A stretch of 7,298 nt of DNA from Nanobdellota archaeon (GTDB lineage Archaea > Nanobdellota > Nanobdellia > Woesearchaeales > GW2011-AR9): positions 1-7,298 of the forward strand of contig JAUYQE010000131.1 in assembly GCA_030695605.1 (NCBI GenBank), in the 5' to 3' direction. This document shows, piece after piece, positions 1 to 5,643 of the stretch. The position numbers and the translations under genes were made by a program. Positions within the stretch are counted from its first letter, which is position 1, and each line of letters starts with the position of its first letter. Below the pieces are notes generated by a model, which saw nothing but the letters and a program-made list of their open reading frames with translations, searched no databases and was not told the DNA's origin.

Positions 1-245
1 CGCTCCGGGAGCTTGAAGAAGCCTTTGCGCAGCGGAAAAAGCGGAAAGGGGAAAAGCTGAAAGAGAAAGGCCAGAAAGCTGCGGAACGGGAAAAGAATAA
101 AGCATCAGAGAAAAAAAGTGAAAAAGCCCCAGAAGCAGAAAACATGAAAGCAGCCGAAGCTGTTGAAGAAGCGTCAAGCGAGCTGGAAAAGAAGCGTGAA
201 GAAGAGCGAAAGATGATGGAACAGACCATCACCAAACGACAATAA
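1..245 (+). CDS. rpl32e: C-terminal tail of probable ribosomal protein eL32 (5' end outside window)
   Basis: The reading frame is open from base 3 to the TAA at 243-245 and gives about 80 residues, starting LRELEEAFAQRKKRKGEKL and ending in a long Lys/Glu/Ala-rich stretch. The visible part has no folded-domain signature. The assignment to eL32, a 23S-rRNA-binding large-subunit protein, rests on two points. In archaeal clusters eL32 stands directly before eL19, the next gene here. Archaeal eL32 proteins also often finish with a charged helix of the type 'LRELEE..AQRKKRK'. The alternating charge suggests a long helix or coiled coil (about the last 50 residues) or a disordered tail, longer than is usual for eL32. 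It could instead be the end of an unrelated coiled-coil protein; the upstream sequence would decide. Confidence 0.6.
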   Translation, partial: LRELEEAFAQRKKRKGEKLKEKGQKAAEREKNKASEKKSEKAPEAENMKAAEAVEEASSELEKKREEERKMMEQTITKRQ

Positions 246-297
246 AGATGGCCTGCAAAAAACAAAAAAATTCATTCACGCAAAATCATTTACTCCC

Positions 298-780
298 ATG
301 AACACCAAAAAACGATTGGCGGCGAAAATACTGAAGACTTCGCCCGGGAAAATCCGATTCCGCGCTGATGCGTTGGAAGACGTGACGAAAGCGATTACCC
401 GTTCGGATATGCGGGGGCTGATTGCCGTCGGAAAAATCTATCAGTCTGCCTCTTCGGAGCAATCGCGAGGGCGAGCCCGAAAGATTGCCGTGCAGAAACG
501 GAAAGGCCGGCGGAAAGGCCGAGGCAGCCAGCGGGGAGCCAAGTACGCTACCGTTCCAAGAAAGCAGCAATGGATGGCAAAAATCCGCGTCCAGCGCAAT
601 TTTTTGAAGATGCTCCGGGACAAAGGGCTATTGGATTTAACTGATTATCGGCAATTGTATCGGAAGTCCAAAGGCGGATTTTTCAGAAACAAGCGCCACC
701 TGAAGTTGTATTTGACGGAACAGCAGCTCTTTAAAAAACAGCCGCTCCCCGCAGAGAGGAAAATAGCGACGGGCTTATAG
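298..780 (+). CDS. rpl19e: Large-subunit ribosomal protein eL19
   Basis: A 160-residue protein with full-length archaeal eL19 features. The N-terminal helical part (residues 1-50) includes LAAKILK and the segment DALEDVTKAITRSDMRGLI. It is followed by the very basic rRNA-binding linker SRGRARKIAVQKRKGRRKGR (57-76). The C-terminal helical part carries the family signature YRQLYRKSKGGFFRNKRHLK (about 117-136). eL19 binds 23S rRNA near the exit-tunnel side of the large subunit and contributes to an inter-subunit bridge; it has no bacterial counterpart. The ATG at 298 is preceded by CTCCC and has no Shine-Dalgarno sequence. The 52-base gap to the upstream stop is A-rich with no TATA box, so it is probably co-transcribed with the upstream gene. 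Confidence 0.96.
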   Translation: MNTKKRLAAKILKTSPGKIRFRADALEDVTKAITRSDMRGLIAVGKIYQSASSEQSRGRARKIAVQKRKGRRKGRGSQRGAKYATVPRKQQWMAKIRVQRNFLKMLRDKGLLDLTDYRQLYRKSKGGFFRNKRHLKLYLTEQQLFKKQPLPAERKIATGL

Positions 781-822
781 AATAAAAAAGACAATAAAAA
801 CGCACCATAAAAACAAAATACC

Positions 823-1449
823 ATGATCCATACCAAAACAAAACCTGTAGCTTACCGCAGGAAACGGGAAGGCCGGACGAATTACGCCAAGCGCCGGCGG
901 CTTCTGGAATCAGGAAAGCCACGGCTCGTGGTCCGTTTCAGTAATAAGCAGATCCGGGCACAGCTCGTAACCTTTCAGCCTTCCGGAGATCGCGTAGAAG
1001 CGGCAGTAGATGCAGCCGCACTGCGTAAACTCGGCTGGAAGTTTTCTGCTGCCAATCTTCCTGCAGCATACCTCATGGGGGCTCTTGCTGCCCAAGCGGC
1101 CCTGGCCAAAGGGCAAACAGAAGCTATCCTTGACACGGGGCTGGCAACGCCTTTGCCCCGGGGAAGGCTCTTTGCTTTTTTGCAGGGGGCTCTGGATGCG
1201 GGGCTGCGCATTCCTCATGGGGAAGCGATTTTTCCCTCGCCGGAACGGTTACGCGGCCAGCATATTGCGGCTTTTGCGGCACAGGTGCCTGAGAAGGAAG
1301 AGAAGGGTAGAGCTCCGCAGTTTGCGGAATATTTAAAAAATGGCCTCCGTGTGGAGAGCCTGCCCGAGCAGTGGGAAGCGCTCTGCCAGAAGCTGGGTGT
1401 TTCCCCAAAGCAGGAGCACCAGGAAAAAACGAAGAAAGGAAAAAAATAA
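823..1449 (+). CDS. rpl18: Large-subunit ribosomal protein uL18 (5S rRNA-binding)
   Basis: A 208-residue archaeal-type uL18. The N terminus contains the basic YRRKREGRTNYAKRRRLLES segment (11-30), followed by PRLVVRFSNKQIRAQLV (33-49), the uL18 strand that contacts RNA. AAYLMGALAAQAALAKG (81-97) is the conserved helix and ATPLPRGRLFAFLQGALDAG (108-127) matches the usual 'G..tp..G.R.fAaLkGalDaG' region, ending at IPHGEAIFPSPERLRGQHIA. Together with uL5, the family anchors 5S rRNA in the central protuberance. The C-terminal 25 or so residues are Lys/Glu/Gln-rich and probably disordered. The start ATG follows AAAACAAAATACC and has no Shine-Dalgarno sequence. It lies 42 bases after eL19 in an A-rich gap. 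Confidence 0.96.
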   Translation: MIHTKTKPVAYRRKREGRTNYAKRRRLLESGKPRLVVRFSNKQIRAQLVTFQPSGDRVEAAVDAAALRKLGWKFSAANLPAAYLMGALAAQAALAKGQTEAILDTGLATPLPRGRLFAFLQGALDAGLRIPHGEAIFPSPERLRGQHIAAFAAQVPEKEEKGRAPQFAEYLKNGLRVESLPEQWEALCQKLGVSPKQEHQEKTKKGKK

Positions 1450-1471
1450 ATAAAAAAATATCACTTAATAA

Positions 1472-2338
1472 ATGACCACACCAAACGAAAAACCGGCACC
1501 CGTAGTTGTTGAAGAAGTCTTGCCAGAAGAAGTGCCGAAGGAGATCCTTCAAGAAAAAGAAGTTCCTGCTCCGGAGCACGAATGGAAGCCCGTTACTGAG
1601 CTCGGCAAGAAAGTGAAAGCGGGCATTATTACTGATATTGCGGAAATCTTTGCCTCTGGCAAACGCATTCTGGAGCCGGAGATTGTTGATACATTGTTAC
1701 CGAATCTTGAAGAAGAGTTGCTGCTTATCGGGCAGGCCAAAGGAAAGTTTGGCGGCGGGCAGCGCAGAATCTTCCGCCAGACGCAGAAGAAGACACAGGA
1801 GGGGAATAAGCCACATTTTACTGTCTGTGCGGTCGTCGGCAATAGAAATGGCTATGTGGGCATAGGCTTTGGGAAGAGCAAGGAAACCGTTCCTTCCCGT
1901 GATAAGGCCCGCCTGAAAGCCCGTCTAAATATAATTCAAATACGGCGCGGCTCCGGCAGCTGGGAATCGGCTTCCAAAGAGCCGAGATCCATTCCTTTTG
2001 CTGTTGAGGGAAAATGTGGATCGGTTCGTATGCTGTTGTTCCCCGCTCCCAAAGGGAAAGGATTATGTATCGAGAGGGAGTGTGCCAAAGTGTTGGAACT
2101 GGCCGGGATAAAAGACATTTGGAGCAAGAGTCGGGGGCAGACCCGCACAAAGATAAACAGCGTTATGGCGCTGATGGATGCGCTGCGAAAGCTTTCAGAA
2201 GTGAAAATACGGCCCGAGGACGTTGCTGCTTTCGGCCTCGCTGAAGGAAAGCTTAAACAAACGGAAGGCATTGAGGACACGAATAGTGTCATGCCGGAAG
2301 ATCAAACCGTTGCGGGGGCCAGTACGCTTCCTGCATAG
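1472..2338 (+). CDS. rps5: Small-subunit ribosomal protein uS5
   Basis: A 288-residue uS5, longer than the roughly 200-240 usual for archaea because both ends are extended. Residues 1-38 are acidic and rich in Val, Pro and Glu. The family core begins at WKPVTELGKKVKAGIITDI (38-56). The double-stranded-RNA-binding part contains FTVCAVVGNRNGYVGIGFGK (116-135) and the SKE motif. The second domain has SVRMLLFPAPKGKGL (184-198) and AGIKDIWSKSRGQTRTKIN (211-229). Residues from about 262 onward form a Thr/Glu-rich tail. uS5 helps build the mRNA entry site and decoding accuracy of the small subunit; it is the only small-subunit protein in this window. The start ATG has no Shine-Dalgarno sequence and follows an AT-rich 22-base gap. 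The sequence does not exclude a shorter form starting later, but no in-frame ATG occurs before the core. Confidence 0.96.
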   Translation: MTTPNEKPAPVVVEEVLPEEVPKEILQEKEVPAPEHEWKPVTELGKKVKAGIITDIAEIFASGKRILEPEIVDTLLPNLEEELLLIGQAKGKFGGGQRRIFRQTQKKTQEGNKPHFTVCAVVGNRNGYVGIGFGKSKETVPSRDKARLKARLNIIQIRRGSGSWESASKEPRSIPFAVEGKCGSVRMLLFPAPKGKGLCIERECAKVLELAGIKDIWSKSRGQTRTKINSVMALMDALRKLSEVKIRPEDVAAFGLAEGKLKQTEGIEDTNSVMPEDQTVAGASTLPA

Positions 2339-2349
2339 AGAAAAACACC

Positions 2350-2811
2350 ATGGCAACTCCCACTCCTGTTTCGGAAAAGAATACCAAGAAGCTCGCTATT
2401 GTTTTAGTCCGCGGTGTTGCTAAAGGGCGGGAGGTCGTCAAAGGGACGCTGCGCTTGCTCCGCCTGGACCGCAAGAACCATTGCGTTGTCGTTGCCGACA
2501 CGCCTAGTGTACGGGGCATGCTCCAGCAAGCTAAGGATTATCTGACCTGGGGAGAAATCACGTTGGAAATCGAAAGAGAGCTGGTGGAAAAGCGCGGGCA
2601 ACTGTATCAAGGGAGATTAACGGATAGCAAAGGAAAATATACCTATCGCCGCACGTTCGACTACAATGGGAAGAAGTACAAGCCGTACTTTTCCTTGCAG
2701 CCGCCGCAGAAAGGCTTTGGGCGGAAAGGCATCAAAGTCGCTTTCCGCGCTGGTGGGGCTCTCGGTTACCGGGGCGAGAAGATGAATGATCTGTTGAAGA
2801 GGATGCTATAA
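2350..2811 (+). CDS. rpl30: Large-subunit ribosomal protein uL30, archaeal long form
   Basis: A 153-residue protein of the archaeal/eukaryotic uL30 type; bacterial uL30 is only about 60 residues. The ferredoxin-like core is at KLAIVLVRGVAKGREVVKGT (14-33) followed by LRLLRLDRKNHCVVV (34-48) and the helix PSVRGMLQQAKDYLTWGEI (52-70). The archaeal C-terminal extension ends in PPQKGFGRKGIKVAF (118-132) and GGALGYRGEKMNDLLKRM (135-152), matching the usual 'HPPrgGfk.siK..f..GelGyRGekin.Li.rM'. It sits on 23S rRNA close to 5S rRNA. The start ATG is 11 bases after the uS5 stop, preceded by GAAAAACACC with no clear Shine-Dalgarno sequence. Confidence 0.95.
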   Translation: MATPTPVSEKNTKKLAIVLVRGVAKGREVVKGTLRLLRLDRKNHCVVVADTPSVRGMLQQAKDYLTWGEITLEIERELVEKRGQLYQGRLTDSKGKYTYRRTFDYNGKKYKPYFSLQPPQKGFGRKGIKVAFRAGGALGYRGEKMNDLLKRML

Positions 2812-2824
2812 GCTGGTGAAAACA

Positions 2825-3448
2825 ATGGATATCTTTCAAGTTATCAAGCGGGTTGTAACTGAGCCGACTGCTTTTTTCCGGAATGTCGGAAAAGGAAAAG
2901 AGCACTTGAGATTTGCGTTTGGGTACTTTGCACTCCTTTCGCTTGTCCAGACGCTTCTCGGGCTTCTGGTTGGAATACTTCTCCTTCCTGCTTTTCGTTT
3001 TTGGGCTGAAACGGTGATGCCTATGCTAGGGTCGGTTTATGGCCCTTTGGGTACTTTTAGCGTCGGCTGGATAATGGGCAACGCTGTTTTTACCTACATC
3101 TTGGGGTTGGGGTTAAGTTTTCTCTTTGCAGGCTTGCTGCATCTATGGATTTTAATTTTCAGAGGAAAGAACAGCTATGTGAAAACATATGAATTAGGAG
3201 CGTATGCAGGAACACCAGCAATGCTCTTGGGATGGATTCCGTTCTTTTCTTTCATTGGCATAATTTGGTATTTAATCCTCTTGATTATCGGAACGCAAGA
3301 AGTACATGGGATTTCAAGAACAAAAGCAATACTTATGTATGTTATCCCTGTTGCGGTCATTTTTTTGCTCGCTCTCTTGGCCATGATATTTTTCTTCCTG
3401 GCTTTTGGATCAGTTTTGGGTTCAATGATGGGAGGTCTTTCCTACTAA
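2825..3448 (+). CDS. Yip1-like multi-helix membrane protein inside the ribosomal operon
   Basis: A 207-residue, very hydrophobic protein. Residues 1-25 (MDIFQVIKRVVTEPTAFFRN and on) match the cytoplasmic start typical of Yip1-domain proteins, with its 'P..FF' pattern. Likely membrane helices are near 31-56, 85-112, 125-139, 141-156 and 170-195. Between them lie YELGAYAGTPAMLLGWIPF (122-140) and the loop GTQEVHGISRTKAI (156-169). The pattern 'AY...P.LLGWIPF...I..IW.L.L...G..E.HG.S..KA' is characteristic of the Yip1/YIPF superfamily. The biochemical role of prokaryotic members is unknown. I prefer ATG 2825 because GGTGA at 2815-2819 gives a Shine-Dalgarno sequence 5 bases away; a GTG at 2816 in the same frame would add three residues. 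The gene is lower in GC and richer in A-ending codons in its second half than the ribosomal genes around it, consistent with insertion, although membrane proteins also skew composition. Confidence 0.78.
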   Translation: MDIFQVIKRVVTEPTAFFRNVGKGKEHLRFAFGYFALLSLVQTLLGLLVGILLLPAFRFWAETVMPMLGSVYGPLGTFSVGWIMGNAVFTYILGLGLSFLFAGLLHLWILIFRGKNSYVKTYELGAYAGTPAMLLGWIPFFSFIGIIWYLILLIIGTQEVHGISRTKAILMYVIPVAVIFLLALLAMIFFFLAFGSVLGSMMGGLSY

Positions 3449-3449
3449 C

Positions 3450-3950
3450 ATGGTCGTCATCAGAAGAAAGAAAGTCGTTAAGTACCGCGGCTCTAGAAGC
3501 CATGGCGGCGGCTCGGGAAAGAAACGCAGAGGAGCAGGCAGCCGGGGCGGCAAGGGCAGGGCAGGAACGGGAAAGCGCGCCGGACACAAGAAAGCCGGGC
3601 TGAAGCTGCCCGAGCAGCGCATTGGGGCAGAGCGCGGATTCCGCAGACGAAGCCGCCTGGTGCAGATTCGTGCCGTGAATGTGGGTTTCTTTACCAAAGC
3701 GGTTGTTTCCCATCTGCTGAAAGAAGGGAAAGCCCAGCAGGAAAGCGGTGTGGTGGCTATTGACTTGAAAGCGTTGGGATACGATAAGCTCCTCGGTACC
3801 GGCACCGTAAGCGGAAAGTTTAAGTTTACGGTTGCTTATTGCAGTACCCAAGCGGCGGAAAAAGTCCAAGCTGCCGGCGGGGAAGTCCTTACCGCTGAAG
3901 CTCCTCAAAAGTCGGCATCAAAAGCGCCTGCAAAAGCAGCAGAAGAATGA
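3450..3950 (+). CDS. rpl15: Large-subunit ribosomal protein uL15
   Basis: A 166-residue uL15. The first 55 residues are the Gly/Arg/Lys-rich rRNA-threading arm, with KYRGSRSHGGGSGKKRRGAG (11-30) and GGKGRAGTGKRAGHKKAG. The folded C-terminal part has IDLKALGYDKLLGTGTVSGK (104-123) and AEKVQAAGGEV (136-146), which are family signatures. The final 18 residues are Ala/Lys/Pro/Glu-rich and probably disordered. The protein acts late in large-subunit assembly. The start ATG is one base beyond the stop of the Yip1-like gene. A GGAGGT at 3431-3436, inside that gene's last codons, lies 13 bases upstream of the start, rather far for a Shine-Dalgarno, so translational coupling is likely. Confidence 0.96.
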   Translation: MVVIRRKKVVKYRGSRSHGGGSGKKRRGAGSRGGKGRAGTGKRAGHKKAGLKLPEQRIGAERGFRRRSRLVQIRAVNVGFFTKAVVSHLLKEGKAQQESGVVAIDLKALGYDKLLGTGTVSGKFKFTVAYCSTQAAEKVQAAGGEVLTAEAPQKSASKAPAKAAEE

Positions 3951-4003
3951 GGAAGAAAGCTTTTTCCTCACACCTTTCCGCGTTGTGGTGAGTCCTCTGA
4001 AAA

Positions 4004-5395
4004 ATGGCAATCCTTGATCGCATCCTGTTTAGTCTGCCAGAAGTTCGGGGGCCGAAACAGAAAAAGCTCCTGCCATTCAAAGAGAAACTGAAATGGACGC
4101 TGATTACGCTTGTTCTTTTTTTTGTTCTGGGCTTAGTGCCCCTGTTCGGCTTGGGAGAAAATTCCTTGCAGCAGTTTGAGTTCCTTTCTATCATTCTCGG
4201 TGCATCGTTTGGAAGCATTATCTCGTTGGGCATTGGCCCCCTGGTTACGGCGTCCATCGTCCTGCAGCTCTTGGCGGGCACGGGCATTCTGAAGCTCAAT
4301 ATGACCACGACGGAAGGCCGGCAGCGGTTTCAGGGCTTGCAGAAATTGCTGGCGATTTTTTTCATCATCTTTGAAGGGGGGATTTATGTTTTAATGGGCG
4401 GCCTAGCGCCCTCTGCAGCCTTGAGCGGCACTCCTCTTTACGGGCAGCTGCAGCTCCTGCTGATTTTCCAGCTGATTCTCGGTGGGCTGCTGATTATGTT
4501 CATGGACGAAGTGATCAGCAAGTGGGGCTTTGGCTCGGGAATAAGCTTGTTTATCGTCGCCGGCGTCATGCAGCAGATTTTTATCCGCGCATTTAATTTC
4601 CTGCCTTCTCCGACGAATCCGGATATTGCGGCAGGAGCCATTCCAGCCTTTTTGCAGGCGCTGTCTTTTGGCGATGTGACGACGGCAGCGTTGCAGATCG
4701 CCGCCGTCATTTCAACTATTGCTGTTTTCCTTATCTGCATCTATGTGCAGTCCATGAAAGTAGAAATTCCTTTATCTTTTGGCCGGGTCCGGGGGTATGG
4801 GATCCGCTGGCCGCTGAATTTCTTTTATACGTCGAATATTCCGGTCATTTTGGTGGCAGCGCTTATGGCGAACGTGCAGCTCTTTGCAACATTACTGGAG
4901 CGGTGGGGCTATCCGATTCTGGGAACGTTTTCGGGCAGTACGCCGATCAGCGGCTTGGTCTATTGGCTCAGCCCGCCTAATGTGGTGCAGAACATCATCC
5001 AAGGAAGTTTTACTTTTAGTATGGTTGCGCAGGCTCTCCTCTACGTCGTGGTATTCATGGTCGGCGCCACCATCTTTAGCATTTTCTGGATGCAGACGGC
5101 GAATATGGACGCGAAGCATCAGGCGCAGCAGATCCTGGCGTCGGGATTGCAGATACCCGGCTTTCGGCGGGATGAGCGCATCCTGGAGCGGGTTCTTAGC
5201 CGGTATATCTGGCCGTTGACCATTGTCGGCGGGGCTGCAGTGGGCTTACTGGCGGCGCTGGCGGATTTGACGGGCGCTTTGTCGAATGGCACGGGAATCC
5301 TCCTGGCGGTCATGATCATCTACAAGCTGTATGAAGAGATTGCCAAGCAGCATATGATGGATGTTCATCCGGCTGTGAGAAAGTTTATGGAGTGA
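4004..5395 (+). CDS. secY: Preprotein translocase subunit SecY
   Basis: A 463-residue SecY, full length for archaea (Sec61alpha type). The N-terminal amphipathic helix is followed by helix 1 (31-48), the plug region (about 53-72, FLSIILGASFGSIISLGIGP), and further helices near 76-92, 113-133, 147-168, 178-197, 226-250, 275-295, 335-362, 401-424 and 429-443, ten in all. The cytoplasmic loop with VEIPLSFGRVRGYG (253-266) and the loop MDAKHQAQQILASG (368-381) are the ribosome- and partner-binding loops. NIPVIL (278-283) and the end DVHPAVRKFME are typical. SecY forms the protein-conducting channel in the cell membrane with SecE and Sec-beta. A GGTGA at 3987-3991 is a possible Shine-Dalgarno sequence, 12 bases upstream. 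No adk gene follows, unlike many archaeal clusters. Confidence 0.98.
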   Translation: MAILDRILFSLPEVRGPKQKKLLPFKEKLKWTLITLVLFFVLGLVPLFGLGENSLQQFEFLSIILGASFGSIISLGIGPLVTASIVLQLLAGTGILKLNMTTTEGRQRFQGLQKLLAIFFIIFEGGIYVLMGGLAPSAALSGTPLYGQLQLLLIFQLILGGLLIMFMDEVISKWGFGSGISLFIVAGVMQQIFIRAFNFLPSPTNPDIAAGAIPAFLQALSFGDVTTAALQIAAVISTIAVFLICIYVQSMKVEIPLSFGRVRGYGIRWPLNFFYTSNIPVILVAALMANVQLFATLLERWGYPILGTFSGSTPISGLVYWLSPPNVVQNIIQGSFTFSMVAQALLYVVVFMVGATIFSIFWMQTANMDAKHQAQQILASGLQIPGFRRDERILERVLSRYIWPLTIVGGAAVGLLAALADLTGALSNGTGILLAVMIIYKLYEEIAKQHMMDVHPAVRKFME

Positions 5396-5397
5396 AG

Positions 5398-5462
5398 TGG
5401 CAAATCTGTCGTGGGGCTGAACGTTGTGAAGCCCCACTTGAATGGATTTTTGCCAATTTTTT
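5398..5462 (+). terminator. Hairpin with T-run directly after secY
   Basis: An outer arm TGGCAAA (5398-5404) pairs with TTTGCCA (5449-5455). An inner perfect 8-bp stem, GTGGGGCT (5411-5418) with AGCCCCAC (5430-5437), closes an 11-base loop. Six T follow at 5457-5462. This looks like an intrinsic terminator for the ribosomal/secY transcript; archaeal termination depends mainly on the T-run, so the stem may instead protect the mRNA 3' end. The arms and the distance to the secY stop (2 bases) are read directly; the function is inferred. Confidence 0.5.
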
Positions 5463-5489
5463 GACGAGCGCAGTGAGCTCAAAAAGTTG
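5454..5489. repeat. 11-bp inverted repeat (second hairpin after secY)
   Basis: CAATTTTTTGA at 5454-5464 pairs with TCAAAAAGTTG at 5479-5489 (ten Watson-Crick pairs and one G-U), closing a 14-base loop that contains GAGCGCAGTGAGC. It shares its left arm and T-run with the preceding hairpin, so the two structures are alternatives. It ends just before the duplicated secY tail. It could be a bidirectional termination element or a copy of a dispersed repeat; only a genome-wide comparison could tell. Confidence 0.45.
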
Positions 5490-5496
5490 TGACTTG

Positions 5497-5532
5497 GATG
5501 TTCATCCTGCGGTAAGGAAATTTATGGGGTAG
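5497..5532 (+). pseudogene. Second, diverged copy of the 3' end of secY
   Basis: Read in frame, 5497-5532 encodes DVHPAVRKFMG and a TAG stop. The true secY end, 5360-5395, encodes DVHPAVRKFME and a TGA stop. The ten shared codons differ at five bases, all third positions and all silent; the only amino-acid change is the last residue. Upstream of 5494 the similarity stops and the frame continues into the hairpin sequence. No ribosome-binding site or start makes this a gene of its own, so it is a remnant of another secY copy or allele rather than a simple recent duplication. Confidence 0.75.
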
Positions 5533-5542
5533 ATTCAAAAGA

Positions 5543-5574
5543 CGTCGGGGGACCGAACCGACGGGCATTTTTTT
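5543..5574 (+). terminator. Hairpin plus T7 terminator upstream of the DUF106 gene
   Basis: CGTCGG (5543-5548) and CCGACG (5558-5563) form a 6-bp GC-rich stem with a 9-base loop, followed after GGCA by seven T (5568-5574). This separates the secY transcript from the promoter at 5610. It has the layout of an intrinsic terminator and sits 10 bases after the secY-tail remnant, so it may be the original terminator belonging to that remnant. Confidence 0.55.
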
Positions 5575-5609
5575 CAAATAGTTCCTTTTCGATAAACTCT
5601 TCCAACAAT

Positions 5610-5617
5610 TTTATAAA
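5610..5617 (+). promoter_or_regulatory. TATA box for the DUF106 gene
   Basis: An exact TTTATAAA octamer, 26 bases before the start codon at 5644. Archaeal transcription usually begins about 22-27 bases downstream of the TATA centre, which here puts the start near 5636-5641. The mRNA would then be leaderless or nearly so. That fits the absence of a Shine-Dalgarno sequence before this gene. No clear TFB recognition element (BRE) is visible upstream. Confidence 0.65.
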
Positions 5618-5643
5618 TAAGTTCTCCACTGAGGCAGTTTACC

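Noticed and set aside
246..297. Possible promoter before eL19
   Set aside because: The gap is A-rich but contains no TTTATAAA-like box at a suitable distance; co-transcription with the upstream gene is more likely.
1124..1579. Open frame of 151 codons on the - strand across uL18 and uS5
   Set aside because: It lies opposite two certain ribosomal genes, has low-complexity Pro/Phe/Leu content and no start signals; it is a by-product of GC-rich coding sequence.
3232..3603. + strand frame of 123 codons bridging the Yip1-like gene and uL15
   Set aside because: It overlaps two well-supported genes in another frame, and its composition (Ala/Arg/Glu in the second half) is just uL15 read out of frame.
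3357..3908. Open frame of 183 codons on the - strand across the Yip1-like gene and uL15
   Set aside because: It is antisense to uL15, whose Gly/Arg/Ala codons avoid stops on the other strand; no promoter or ribosome-binding site, and no recognisable domain.
3951..3967. Imperfect palindrome around AAAGCTTT between uL15 and secY
   Set aside because: Mismatches break the arms as soon as the core is extended; likely chance in an A/T-run context.
5465..5478. GAGCGCAGTGAGC loop as a dispersed repeat or C/D box RNA
   Set aside because: It forms no C box/D box pair, and repetition elsewhere cannot be judged from one window, so I kept only the inverted repeat that encloses it.
5246..5482. - strand frame of 78 codons covering the end of secY and the gap after it
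   Set aside because: It runs through secY codons and the hairpins with no start signals; the inverted repeats explain the gap better.
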